Part shown: positions 43,671-53,294 of the stretch, one piece after another
Layout: each line of letters starts with the position of its first letter
Numbering within the stretch: position 1 is the first letter of the stretch
Assembly: GCF_028912405.1 (NCBI RefSeq)
Contig: NZ_JAKELO010000002.1
Coordinates: forward strand, 1,807,276-1,871,275
Direction: 5' to 3'
Source: Methanogenium marinum
Lineage (GTDB): Archaea; Halobacteriota; Methanomicrobia; Methanomicrobiales; Methanomicrobiaceae
DNA: 64,000 nt
The notes under the pieces: generated by a model
What the model was told of the DNA's origin: nothing
What the model saw: the letters and a program-made list of their open reading frames with translations, nothing else
The model's database searches: none
Position numbers and translations under genes: made by a program

Positions 43671-45984
43671 GATTTTTTTCACGAAGCCCTTCAAATAGAT
43701 CTTGGATTCCAATTTCTTCTTCAAGATATTGATCCTGAAGATTTTGATATTTGTATTCATCTTCATCAGGTTCACTTTCACAATTATCATAATACCCATC
43801 GATAACTGAACTTATTTCACCCAATATTGAATCAATATCGATTTTAAAGAATTCAGCAATTGTTTCTATCTCTTCTTTAATATTTTCTAAGTCATTTATG
43901 TCTGAACCATTATGGTCATAGCAGTCATATTTTAAGTTGTACTCATAATATCTTGGTTCACGGTCCTCTTGATTAATTTCAATCTCTATTCCTCCTTCAA
44001 TAAATATATCCAAGTCTGAAATTAATTTATCCCAATCATTCCCTTGAATTTCAACGCCTGTTGCATTTGAAAATTCAACGATTTGGATATATTCAGATAA
44101 ATATGTAAATTCTTTAGAAAGGAGACGTTTTTTAATTGCAGAAACAAAATCATTCCAGCTTGAAAAGAAAATATTCTTATTCTCTGTTAAAATTGAAAGT
44201 AATGGATTAATTCTCCTGAAATAGAATTTATCCACTTCAACTTCTTTCAATAATATTTCAAGCAGGCAGTTAGTATATTCAATATATTTTTCTTCATTTA
44301 TTTGTCCACTCACAGATACTAGGTGGATTGTCAATTTGTCCAATTTTGCCGTATCCTTTTCGTCGATGTATTTATTTCCAATTCTTTTGTTCGCCTCAAA
44401 ATATTGTTCAATAAAATTTGGATACCTCTCTATTTGATCAACTTTATTTTGATTTTTAAAAACATTCCATATTTTTTCCAATTCTCTGATACCATTAATT
44501 AAATTACATAAATGGCACAAGAGAAGATCACTTTCAACAATTTTTTTGTTCATAAAATCTTCGACAGAAGGATTTTTGTATCCTATTTTAATATCTCCTG
44601 TCAGTACAGATTTTGTTAAAGTGATTAATGAGCCGTCTAACTCTTTTAAAGAAAGATCAAATTCTCTCTTTAGCTTGACTACATCTGTTTCATTATGGTA
44701 ATATTCATGATAGTATTCAAATACTGAATTTTTACTGGTATTGTTATCCAAAATCGTTAAAATGACTAAAATAGTCCGAGAGTAATCTGACAGAGAACTC
44801 GTGTATACCTTATTCCATATTTCTTCTGGGTTATCAAGGACAGATAAAAAAGTGTCTACAAAATCAGCACGATTTATTTCTGTTAAGTTTGTCATTGATT
44901 CAATTATTCTTGGATTAAAATTCCTGTGACTAATTATTTTCAGATAATTTTTATCTTCGATTATTTTGTTTATATTTTCGTCTTCAATTTCAGAATGCCA
45001 GAGATGATTGTATAATATTTGAGCTTTAATCTTCTTTTCGGCATCATTGAATGATATAATATGTTCAAAATGTCCAAATCTTTCAGCAACATCTGATTTT
45101 TGTTGCGCCTGATTCAAGACATAATCTCTTGTTGTAAGAATGAATATTGTATTGCCTTTAGAGCGTTTTACTGCCATTATAAATGATTCAATTGATTTTT
45201 CTTTATTATCACCAGGCCCTTCAGTGTAATAGGTAGAACCTAAAAAGTCATCATAGTAAAATATCTGTTTTTTATCTCGTTTAAGGAGACTATATGCATC
45301 TTTAAAATCTCCTGATATTTTTATTGGCTGATATCCATTTGCAGAGTACTTGATTACCAAACCCTTCATAAGGGTAGATTTACCTATGCCGGGTTGGCCG
45401 GAAATAATGCAGACATGTTCTTCCTTCAGAATTTCATCTACTTCATGGAATTCATCTGTTATAACCATTTTAGGCAAAAAGTCAATGAAATTTTCGATGT
45501 CAATATCTGTTTGATTGTAGATGGCTTTATTCAAAATAATTTCAAGGACGGTACTACTGGTAAACCACAATTTTGGGTGTTTTTTTACGATATCTTCATT
45601 TTCTCTGAGGAAATTGAGAATGTCTTCTCTTCCAAAAATATCTTGTTCATTTTGACAATATGACCCAAATATACCCTTTATTTCTGATTTGTCATTTGGA
45701 TTCAATTCAGTTGATGCTGCGATAATATATCTATTTGGACTAATTATCTCAACTTTTTTCACTTCTTTTTTCAGATGACTTTTTAGAGTACTGGCCGAAC
45801 TTTTAAAATAATGCTTGCATTGGATTATTGTTGTTCCGCTTTTGAAACATCCCCTGATATCTATTCCCTTATCACGACCTGACTTAAATGTCTCAAGAGT
45901 CGCATCCAACTTTTTTTGGAATATATCACAGATCAATAATTCAAATTCCTGTGGGGATAAGCATTCCAAATCATAATCGACCAT
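43666..45984 (-). CDS. Nuclease-fused nSTAND3-like NTPase, candidate antiphage protein
   Basis: A 772-residue protein. Residues 1-140 resemble an Mrr-like restriction endonuclease: SPQEFELLICDIFQKKL, then GRDKGID (36-42) and IIQCKHY (53-59) give the D...QxK active site. A STAND-type NTPase follows with Walker A GQPGIGKS (196-203), Walker B QIFYYDDFLG (about 240-249) and sensor FILTTRDYVL. The C-terminal 400 residues are helical with an acidic end. This is the architecture of nSTAND3 proteins, in which a sensor region triggers the nuclease. The gene is much more AT-rich than its neighbours and starts one base after the hsdR stop codon, with a duplicate hsdR end behind it. Recent acquisition is likely. 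Confidence 0.85.
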   Translation of the reverse strand: MVDYDLECLSPQEFELLICDIFQKKLDATLETFKSGRDKGIDIRGCFKSGTTIIQCKHYFKSSASTLKSHLKKEVKKVEIISPNRYIIAASTELNPNDKSEIKGIFGSYCQNEQDIFGREDILNFLRENEDIVKKHPKLWFTSSTVLEIILNKAIYNQTDIDIENFIDFLPKMVITDEFHEVDEILKEEHVCIISGQPGIGKSTLMKGLVIKYSANGYQPIKISGDFKDAYSLLKRDKKQIFYYDDFLGSTYYTEGPGDNKEKSIESFIMAVKRSKGNTIFILTTRDYVLNQAQQKSDVAERFGHFEHIISFNDAEKKIKAQILYNHLWHSEIEDENINKIIEDKNYLKIISHRNFNPRIIESMTNLTEINRADFVDTFLSVLDNPEEIWNKVYTSSLSDYSRTILVILTILDNNTSKNSVFEYYHEYYHNETDVVKLKREFDLSLKELDGSLITLTKSVLTGDIKIGYKNPSVEDFMNKKIVESDLLLCHLCNLINGIRELEKIWNVFKNQNKVDQIERYPNFIEQYFEANKRIGNKYIDEKDTAKLDKLTIHLVSVSGQINEEKYIEYTNCLLEILLKEVEVDKFYFRRINPLLSILTENKNIFFSSWNDFVSAIKKRLLSKEFTYLSEYIQIVEFSNATGVEIQGNDWDKLISDLDIFIEGGIEIEINQEDREPRYYEYNLKYDCYDHNGSDINDLENIKEEIETIAEFFKIDIDSILGEISSVIDGYYDNCESEPDEDEYKYQNLQDQYLEEEIGIQDLFEGLREKNQ

Positions 45985-48735
45985 TTATACCCCCAAAACT
46001 TCATTCAACTCTGCCATAATACCATTCAGACCATCCCCAAACGCCCGGTGTGCGGAAAACAGACCGCCCTTCTGCATCAGCCGCTGATTATACTCAAAGT
46101 CGTCCGGGCCGATGGAGACGCTTGCACCGATGTGGTCCTTCATGATGGTGAGCCATTCCATCTGTTCCCGGCTGAAGGTGATGCCGTCCTCCTCGCGTTC
46201 GGCTATCCACCGCTCAAACCGGTGGTCGACCGTCTCTCTGTATGGTTCCAGGTAATCGTCGCATCCGAGCGAAAACCGGACGAGGGAGATGATGTCCGTT
46301 AACATCCGGTGCGGAGATGCACCCCGGACGTGGTTTCGTTCCACCTGCTCATATGCCTGCCAGACCTTGTCCGGGGTAAACCCGTACGGGGGCTTTGCGA
46401 GAATATCCGAGAGCTCTCGTATCTGTTCATACGTCAGGTGCCGCTCCCGTTTTGGGCGGCTGTATATAATTTGAAGAGCCGTTATCGAGTCCTTGTTCTC
46501 CTCGATAAACTGCCTGAAGTTTGCAACCGTAAGAACGGCCCGCTCCTTTGCATCCGTTGAAAAACCAGCCTCAATCACCCTGTCCTCGCTCACCTTGTCC
46601 AACACCTGCTCTGACTGTGTCTTTAAATCAAGCAGCAGGGTTCTGAACTTCGGGCTGTCAAACGGTTCACATGCGGTTGAAACAAGAGACTCTTTTGCCT
46701 CTTTTATCTGGGATGCATCCGGTGTTTCTGTTGCAAACAGCTCCGTTGCATGTTCCCGTGCCTCATCGGGGTCAACGGATGTGTAGAGAGTTTTAATAAT
46801 CTCAACAAACGGTGTCCCCGCCGTATCAGAAATTTCCTCACGTTCCCGGTCGCCAATCCGCCGGTCAAGCCTCGCAAGTCGTGTTGCAAGTGTTGTTATC
46901 GTAGCATTGTCATGATTTCCAACCGCAACCGATTCAAGGAGTTTTTTAAACGAAACGGAGGGCTTCTTGTCGATGACCACCTGCGGATTTTTCGATGATT
47001 CACAGACGCCCACCGCATCGACCACAATAAACCGGTCTTTCGCCGGTGCATCTGTTGTCACCTGGTGCAGGTCAGTGATATCAACCGTTCGTGTACCCCG
47101 GCCAAGCATCTGCTCGAAATAGACCTGCGATTTCACATCCCGCATAAAAATCAGGCATTCGAGCGGTTTGATATCAACGCCGGTTGACACCATATCAACG
47201 GTCACCGCAATTCTTGGATTATAGGAGGACCGGAACTCCCGGATCATATCCTCCGGTTTTCTGCCGGTCCGGTAGGTAATCTTCTTGCAGAAGTCATTCC
47301 CACGCCCAAACTCCTCCCTGATAATCTCGACAATATCTTCAGCGTGCGAATCGCTCTTTGCAAAAATAAGTGTCTTTGGAACCTCGCTTCTTCCGGGAAA
47401 GAGCGATGTAAAGAGATGCTCCTTAAACGTCCGGATGACTGTTCTGATCTGATCATATGAGACGACATTGCGGTCAAGTTGTCTCTGGGTGTATGTGAAC
47501 TCTTCATCTAAAAGTTCCCATCTCCGGTCCCGTGAAAGCTTCTCTCTTTTCTCAACCCAGAAGTCAGCATCCACCGTGCTTCCACCTTTGGTTATCTCTG
47601 TTACAATCCGGAATACGTCAAATCCGACATTGACACCGTCTGCAACCGCTCTGTCAGAACCATACTCCATCACCAGATTCTTGTTAAAAAACCCAAGCGT
47701 CTGCTTGGAGGGCGTTGCAGTAAGGCCGATCAGATGTGCATCGAAATACTCCAGCACCTGACTCCAGAGATTGTAAATTGAACGGTGGCACTCATCGGTC
47801 ACAATAAAATCAAAGGTTTCAATCGGAATATCGGGATTATAGACGACATCCTTTGGCTTTGCATTTGGCACCCCATCCTCAAACGATGAGAATTCATCTG
47901 ATTCTGGATCATAATCCTCATCGCCTTTTAATATGGAATACAGCCTCTGAATCGTGCTGATGCAAACCTTTCCCACCGGATCTATTTTCTGACCCGAAAG
48001 GTGCTGCACATTATAGAGTTCGGTAAATTTTCGCCCGTCATCAGGTGTGACATACATCTGAAATTCCTTGTATGTCTGCACACCGAGACTGGTTCTGTCC
48101 ACCAGAAACAGGACACGTTTTGCGTTGCAGTGCTTAATCAGACGGTAAATAAATGAGACCGCAGTGAATGTCTTTCCCGAGCCGGTCGCCATCTGTATCA
48201 GAGAGCGGGGATGATCCTCTGCAAACGAATGTTCAAGGTTGGTAACAGCTTCTATCTGGCATTCGCGAAGACCTGTTGTGACAAGAGGGGGATACTCCTG
48301 CATCCGTGCACGAAGTGTCTTCTCCTGCTTCATCCGTTCAGAAAATGTCTCCGGTCTGAGAAATGAAAATACTCTTCGGGAACGGGGCTCCGGGTCACGC
48401 AAATCCCTGAAATATGTCTCTTTTCCCGTGCTTTCGTATCCAAACGGAAGATATCCAAGTTCATTCGGAATGTTTGTGAGCTTCCCAGTGAGATATCCGT
48501 CTGACTGTTCACAGACGCCGCTCAGGGTCGTTCCCTCTTTTTTTGCCTCGATAACACCGACAGCCTTTCTGTCAACAAAGAGAAGGTAATCCGCATACCC
48601 TTCGGTGAGTGGGTATTCCCGGACTGCAACGCCTGCTCCTGCACCGAGGTTCAACTCATCCCTGTCCTGGATTACCCACCCCGCAGCAAGGAGCATCCCG
48701 TCAATGGTAATTCTTGCTTTTCCCTCTGGTGTCAC
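45985..48735 (-). CDS. hsdR: Type I restriction enzyme, R subunit
   Basis: A 916-residue restriction and translocation subunit. The N-terminal nuclease has GYADYLLFVDRKAVGVIEAK with Asp49 and Glu63-x-Lys65. The helicase has Walker A MATGSGKT (183-190), a DECH box (VTDECHRSIYN) and the late motif VI MLGRGTRTVDI. The C-terminal 250 residues are an EcoEI_R_C-like part that contacts the methyltransferase. Starts at a GTG. Intact by length and motifs. It cuts DNA not methylated by HsdM/HsdS and travels as the first gene of the island. Confidence 0.95.
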   Translation of the reverse strand: MTPEGKARITIDGMLLAAGWVIQDRDELNLGAGAGVAVREYPLTEGYADYLLFVDRKAVGVIEAKKEGTTLSGVCEQSDGYLTGKLTNIPNELGYLPFGYESTGKETYFRDLRDPEPRSRRVFSFLRPETFSERMKQEKTLRARMQEYPPLVTTGLRECQIEAVTNLEHSFAEDHPRSLIQMATGSGKTFTAVSFIYRLIKHCNAKRVLFLVDRTSLGVQTYKEFQMYVTPDDGRKFTELYNVQHLSGQKIDPVGKVCISTIQRLYSILKGDEDYDPESDEFSSFEDGVPNAKPKDVVYNPDIPIETFDFIVTDECHRSIYNLWSQVLEYFDAHLIGLTATPSKQTLGFFNKNLVMEYGSDRAVADGVNVGFDVFRIVTEITKGGSTVDADFWVEKREKLSRDRRWELLDEEFTYTQRQLDRNVVSYDQIRTVIRTFKEHLFTSLFPGRSEVPKTLIFAKSDSHAEDIVEIIREEFGRGNDFCKKITYRTGRKPEDMIREFRSSYNPRIAVTVDMVSTGVDIKPLECLIFMRDVKSQVYFEQMLGRGTRTVDITDLHQVTTDAPAKDRFIVVDAVGVCESSKNPQVVIDKKPSVSFKKLLESVAVGNHDNATITTLATRLARLDRRIGDREREEISDTAGTPFVEIIKTLYTSVDPDEAREHATELFATETPDASQIKEAKESLVSTACEPFDSPKFRTLLLDLKTQSEQVLDKVSEDRVIEAGFSTDAKERAVLTVANFRQFIEENKDSITALQIIYSRPKRERHLTYEQIRELSDILAKPPYGFTPDKVWQAYEQVERNHVRGASPHRMLTDIISLVRFSLGCDDYLEPYRETVDHRFERWIAEREEDGITFSREQMEWLTIMKDHIGASVSIGPDDFEYNQRLMQKGGLFSAHRAFGDGLNGIMAELNEVLGV

Positions 48736-48925
48736 AATTGCATTCGCTCTTAAATCTCATTTTATTTTGAAAGCCTTAACAATATTCCCACAAAATGACG
48801 ATAAAATCAGAATGATTCTTCAGAATGGGAATCATGAAAGACACAATGCAGACCAAACCTGCAAAAATAAAATGAACAGATGTTTGAGAAATCCGGGGAA
48901 AAAAGAGATTATCTCCTCCCGAACT

Positions 48926-50626
48926 TCACCACAAAACCAAAATCCTTCCATCCGTCTCCGGGGAAATAGGAGAATTCTCTTCAATATCACCCGCAACAAG
49001 GTCTATCAGATTAATCTCGGTGGCAAATTTTCTCTCATCTGAAATAGCTTCAAGATTCGTATACCCGTCGCCACCGCCTGCAATGTAGTCATTTACTGCA
49101 ACAGTGTAGGTCGTATCCATCCCTATTGGCACCACGTCGCCGGACTCTGTTACAACCGAAAGGTCCTCGATCCGTTCTCCCGCAGAGTTTACCGTGTTGG
49201 TATCATAGTCGATGCAGAACGTTTCCGCCTTTGTATTGATAGTAAACCGCACACCCGAAACCTGCAAAAATCCTCCCGAAGGCGCCCGATTTTCCCCTGG
49301 GCATCCATCGCCCGTTACAACCAGTGCTGACGCAGACCGTTCAAGCGTCTCTTTGATTTCACTGCCGGTCATCTGAACCGTTACAATCAGATTCTCGTAG
49401 GGGAACATCTCGTTTAACGTCAGATATGATATCTCTCCTGCAGGAATGATGCAGTCACCACGTATTGTCCCTGAATTGATAAGAGCAATATCAACACCGG
49501 GCACGTTCTCACGGACCGTATCCATGGTGAAATCTCCCGCATTTGTCTCCCCTGTTCGCAGTGTCTTCTTTTGGACGTCAAGAGGGACGGTCGTAGAGCC
49601 GATTCCTTCTGACAGGCTTTCGGTATATTTCTCGTAATAGGGGGTGACAAATGATGTTATCTCTTCATCATCCGGCATATCCTCAGTGATTTCATATCGT
49701 TCAATGGCCGTCCCGATAACAACGCCGTTAAACATGGTGATATCAACAGTATCAGTCTCTTCGCCGTATTTTCCTGCATGAACAATGAGCGTATCCGTAC
49801 CGTCACCGGCGGTTACCGTTTCATTCCAGACGAGATGGTCGTGGCCACCTATGATAAGGTCAATGCCCGGAACAGACTGTGCAAGGGAAATATCCTCATC
49901 TCTGTCCTGATGGGTGAGTGCGATGATAATATCCGCACCCTCTTCTTTCAGGGATGTTACTGCCGAATTACCGATTTCAGCCGTGTTGTCGTATAATATG
50001 ACATCTTCACCAAGGGGCACAATCTTTTCAAGCTGGGGAGTGATAATCCCGAATATTCCTACCTTTGCCCCACCGGCGTCAAGGATTATGTAGTCTTTTA
50101 CCGTGTCATTCAATCCGGTGTCTGCGAAATCAAGGTTTGCGCAGATAACGGGATAGGATGCGTTTGTCGCCCACTCCTCAAACAGTCCCGTTGAAAAATC
50201 AAATGCATGGTTTCCGGGCACGGCTACGTCAAATCCTGCCATCGAATATGCGGTAACCTCCGGGATTCCGGCATACGTGTGATAGAAACTCCCTTCACCG
50301 AGATCGCCTGCAAACAGATACAGGGTGGTATCCTTTTCCTCACCAAGCGTTTCTGCGAGTGCACCGATTCTTCCTATGCGTGTTCCGGTATCGGTGTCAC
50401 TCATGCCAAACAGGTGACTGTGAATATCAGGTGTCGTTAAAATTCTGATCGTCCCTGAATAGGGTGAATCGTTTTGTTCTCCTAAATCCGTGCTGTTACC
50501 TGTGTGCATTCCTCCCAAAATGCCACTTCCAATACCTGTAGAAAGAATGGCTAAGAGGAGTATCGCAATCACCACACATGAAAGGATTATTGCCTGAATA
50601 TACCATATTACGGATGATCTCTGCAT
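48926..50626 (-). CDS. 5'-nucleotidase/metallophosphatase, membrane-anchored
   Basis: A 566-residue ectoenzyme. An N-terminal hydrophobic helix anchors it outside the cell. The metallophosphatase domain has TTPDIHSHLFG, FAGDLGEGS, VPGNHAFDF, IIALTHQDRDED and LIIGGHDH, giving the two-metal site. The C-terminal 5'-nucleotidase domain (about residues 320-566) has NAGDFTMDTVRENVPGVDIALINSGTIRGD (parts: NAGDFTMDTVRENV and DIALINSGTIRGD). The first motif has PDIHSH instead of the usual NDxHG. The start is ATG at 50626 after AGGTGAGATAAAA; a 33-codon longer frame is not supported. It would hydrolyse extracellular nucleotides. Confidence 0.88.
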   Translation of the reverse strand: MQRSSVIWYIQAIILSCVVIAILLLAILSTGIGSGILGGMHTGNSTDLGEQNDSPYSGTIRILTTPDIHSHLFGMSDTDTGTRIGRIGALAETLGEEKDTTLYLFAGDLGEGSFYHTYAGIPEVTAYSMAGFDVAVPGNHAFDFSTGLFEEWATNASYPVICANLDFADTGLNDTVKDYIILDAGGAKVGIFGIITPQLEKIVPLGEDVILYDNTAEIGNSAVTSLKEEGADIIIALTHQDRDEDISLAQSVPGIDLIIGGHDHLVWNETVTAGDGTDTLIVHAGKYGEETDTVDITMFNGVVIGTAIERYEITEDMPDDEEITSFVTPYYEKYTESLSEGIGSTTVPLDVQKKTLRTGETNAGDFTMDTVRENVPGVDIALINSGTIRGDCIIPAGEISYLTLNEMFPYENLIVTVQMTGSEIKETLERSASALVVTGDGCPGENRAPSGGFLQVSGVRFTINTKAETFCIDYDTNTVNSAGERIEDLSVVTESGDVVPIGMDTTYTVAVNDYIAGGGDGYTNLEAISDERKFATEINLIDLVAGDIEENSPISPETDGRILVLW

Positions 50627-51036
50627 TTTTATCTCACCTAAATAGTACGTTGCCTGATTGTCAATCTGAAATCTACCGGTGACCTCTTCACCTGACGCCG
50701 GATGGGACGGTGATCCGGATAACAATAATTCTGCACGTATTTCAAAGATGTTTGGGGTGAAGAGTTAAAATAATCAGTTAAATGTATAGAGCTTTTTTTT
50801 ATGGTGTGGCAGTACCTGTTTTTTCAGGCAGGTGAATTTGTCCCTGAAGATATTTTATCCGATATCCGCAAAGGGGGAGCCCAATTCTGTTTTTTGTTCC
50901 AATTCTGGATTTATTCAAAAGTATGTTACTTGTTTGAGGCTTTATCTACCATCCCTTTCTCAAATGGCCTTATATGTGGCTTTTGTTCCTTGTTGCCGGG
51001 CGATAGGTATTATATACGAAAATGGTATCTTAGACC
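50627..51036. other. Divergent promoter region of nucleotidase and aminotransferase
   Basis: About 410 bases. Frames up to 105 codons on the plus strand run into the aminotransferase without a start signal and are left out. The 3' end carries the TATA box listed below. No RNA gene or repeat recognised. Confidence 0.35.
51008..51016 (+). promoter_or_regulatory. TATA box of the aminotransferase gene, leaderless type
   Basis: TATTATATA is centred about 25 bases before the ATG at 51037. With the usual archaeal spacing of 25-27 bases, transcription would begin at or next to the start codon, so the message is probably leaderless. Confidence 0.5.
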
Positions 51037-52364
51037 ATGAAACCACTCATAAATACCGGGTTGCCGGGCCCGAAGGCACAGGCCATTCTCCGCCGGGATG
51101 CAGGTGTTGTCTCGCAGTCGATGGTGCGGGATTATCCGCTGGTCGTTGACCGGGCACAAGGCATGAACCTCTGGGATGTGGACGGAAACCGCTACCTCGA
51201 CTTTACCGCAGGCATTGCCGTGATGAATCTCGGATGGAACCACCCGGATATTGTGCAGGCAGTCACCAGTCAGGTGCAGAAACTCTCCCATGGTGCGTTT
51301 CTGGACTTTTGTTCTGAGGTGCCTGTTCAGTTCGCAGAAAAACTTGTCTCCATGCTGCCGGGTGACCTGAACCGTGTCTATTTCTCAAATTCCGGGCGGA
51401 AACAGTGGAGGCTGCCCTGAAACTGGCCCGCCACCACACCAAACGGAAGTATTTCATTGCGTTTTATGGCGGATTTCATGGGAGAACCTATGGTGCAATG
51501 AGTCTGACTGCATCGCGGGTTATCCAGCGCCAGTATTTCGGGCCGTTTCTGCCGGTCGTTCATGTCTCCTATCCAAACCCATACCGCCCGTTCGGGTTTA
51601 AAACAGAGACCTGTGACGTGGATGTCATACGGTACATTGAAGAAGAAATCTTTCCGATGGAGGTATCACCCGACGAAGTGGCGGCGATTGTCGTTGAACC
51701 TATCCAGGGTGAAGGGGGATACATTGTTCCGCCACGGCCGTTTTTAAAACGCCTGCGTGAGATCTGTGACGAACACGGCATTCTCCTCATCGTTGATGAA
51801 GTACAGTCCGGGTGTTTCCGTACGGGAACCTTCCTTGCATCTGAACAGTTCGGTGTTGTCCCTGACATTGTTTGCCTCTCAAAAGCCCTCGGGGGAGGGT
51901 TCCCGTTGGGGGTGACGGTAGCCTCCGATGAGGTAATGTCCTGGCCGCCCGGTTCGCATGCAAGCACTTTTGGCGGGAATAATGTAGCCTGTGCAGCAGG
52001 TCTTGCGGCTCTTACGGTTATGGATAAACCCGGTTTTGGGGATCATGTGACAGAGATGGGTGAATATATGACCGCAAAATTGCTTTCCCTCCAAAAACGG
52101 CATGATCTCATAGGCGATGTGCGGGGAATGGGTCTGATGATTGGTGCAGAACTGGTCAGAAACCGCACCACTAAGGAACTTGCGAAACAGGAACGCAGCC
52201 GGATATTAAATGAGGCGTTCAGACGTGGGCTCACCATGCTTCCTGCGGGTGAATCGGTGATACGGTTCTGCCCCCCACTTGTCATTGAAAAACAGCATAT
52301 TGACACAGGTATGGAAATTCTGGACAAATCATTTGAGATGCTGCAGCCCATGCCTGCTGTATGA
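51037..52364 (+). pseudogene. Class III PLP aminotransferase, frameshifted
   Basis: Two frames (51037-51420 and 51405-52364) join into one protein of about 442 residues of the acetylornithine/4-aminobutyrate aminotransferase class. The first has LWDVDGNRYLDFTAGIAVMN and VYFSNSG; the second continues VEAALKLARHHTKRKYFIAF, then VVEPIQGEGGY, LIVDEVQSG and the PLP-Lys segment CLSKALGGGFPLG. One missing G at 51394-51396 (GGG for expected GGGG in SNSGAE) breaks the frame. All catalytic motifs are otherwise intact, so a sequence error is quite possible. The substrate (an omega-amino acid) cannot be set. Confidence 0.82.
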
Positions 52365-52541
52365 TACGGGGGGAATCCACCGGTTTTGCCGGATTATTTG
52401 CAGAAAATGGTGTGGATTCTGCCTGGCCCGGCAGCTGAAGGCGAGGGGGAAAATGCCGGCATAAGCCGGCCGAATCCATTTGTTATTTTTGTCCTATGTT
52501 TACGAAATTATACCGTTCATCCATGTATTTCCTTATTATCT

Positions 52542-53294
52542 TCAGATGGATGCCTTTCTAAAGAGCAGAGCACCCACGACAATCATCACTACTGTACTGG
52601 CACCGAGAGCTGCAAGGCATACCAGGGGGTGAATGGCTGATGTGCCCAGAAGGCCGTAACGGATACCTTCCACACCATAGGTGAGCGGGTCGATGAGTGT
52701 CAGGGGTATCACCCATTCCGGCAGACTCTCGATGGGGAACAGAGCTCCGGAAAGCCCGAATATCGGGAATACCACAAAGTTCATGATGAGCTGGAAACCG
52801 TGCATATCCTCCATCTTTGAGGCTATGGCAATGCCGAATGCTGCAAAGCAGATCCCTATAAGAGTCATGAAGAGAAAAGCAATCACAAATCCTGTGATAG
52901 TGGTCAGTTTAAGACCGATAAAGAGTGACAGAATGAGAATGAAGGCTCCCTGAATGACTGCTGTCGTTGCGCCTCCGAGTGTCTGTCCGAGCATGATCTC
53001 AAGGCGTGAAACCGGTGCCACGAGTGTCTCCTTCAGAAATCCGAACTGTTTGTCCCAGATAATCTGTATGCCTGAAAAGACCGAAGTGAAGAGTACACTC
53101 ATCGCGATGATACCGGGGACCAGAAACTGAAGATAGTCCTCTCCTCCGCCACCCGGAATCTGCACGACAGAATTCAGCCCAAATCCCAAAGCCAGAAGGA
53201 AGAAGACGGGCATGCCGAGACTGCCAACAATTCTGCTCTTTGACCGGACATAGCGCTTCACGCTGCGCAGCCAGAGGGTATATACAATATCCAT
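52542..53294 (-). CDS. ABC-2 type exporter permease
   Basis: A 250-residue membrane protein with six hydrophobic helices typical of the ABC-2 class (DrrB-like). It contains ETLVAPVSRLEIMLGQTLGG, FGLSGALFPIESLPEWV and LIDPLTYGVEGIRYGLLG, the standard conserved order. It directly follows its ATPase gene (zero gap) and the padR gene. Together they resemble the drug-resistance exporter operons of the DrrAB type. Substrate unknown. Confidence 0.9.
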   Translation of the reverse strand: MDIVYTLWLRSVKRYVRSKSRIVGSLGMPVFFLLALGFGLNSVVQIPGGGGEDYLQFLVPGIIAMSVLFTSVFSGIQIIWDKQFGFLKETLVAPVSRLEIMLGQTLGGATTAVIQGAFILILSLFIGLKLTTITGFVIAFLFMTLIGICFAAFGIAIASKMEDMHGFQLIMNFVVFPIFGLSGALFPIESLPEWVIPLTLIDPLTYGVEGIRYGLLGTSAIHPLVCLAALGASTVVMIVVGALLFRKASI

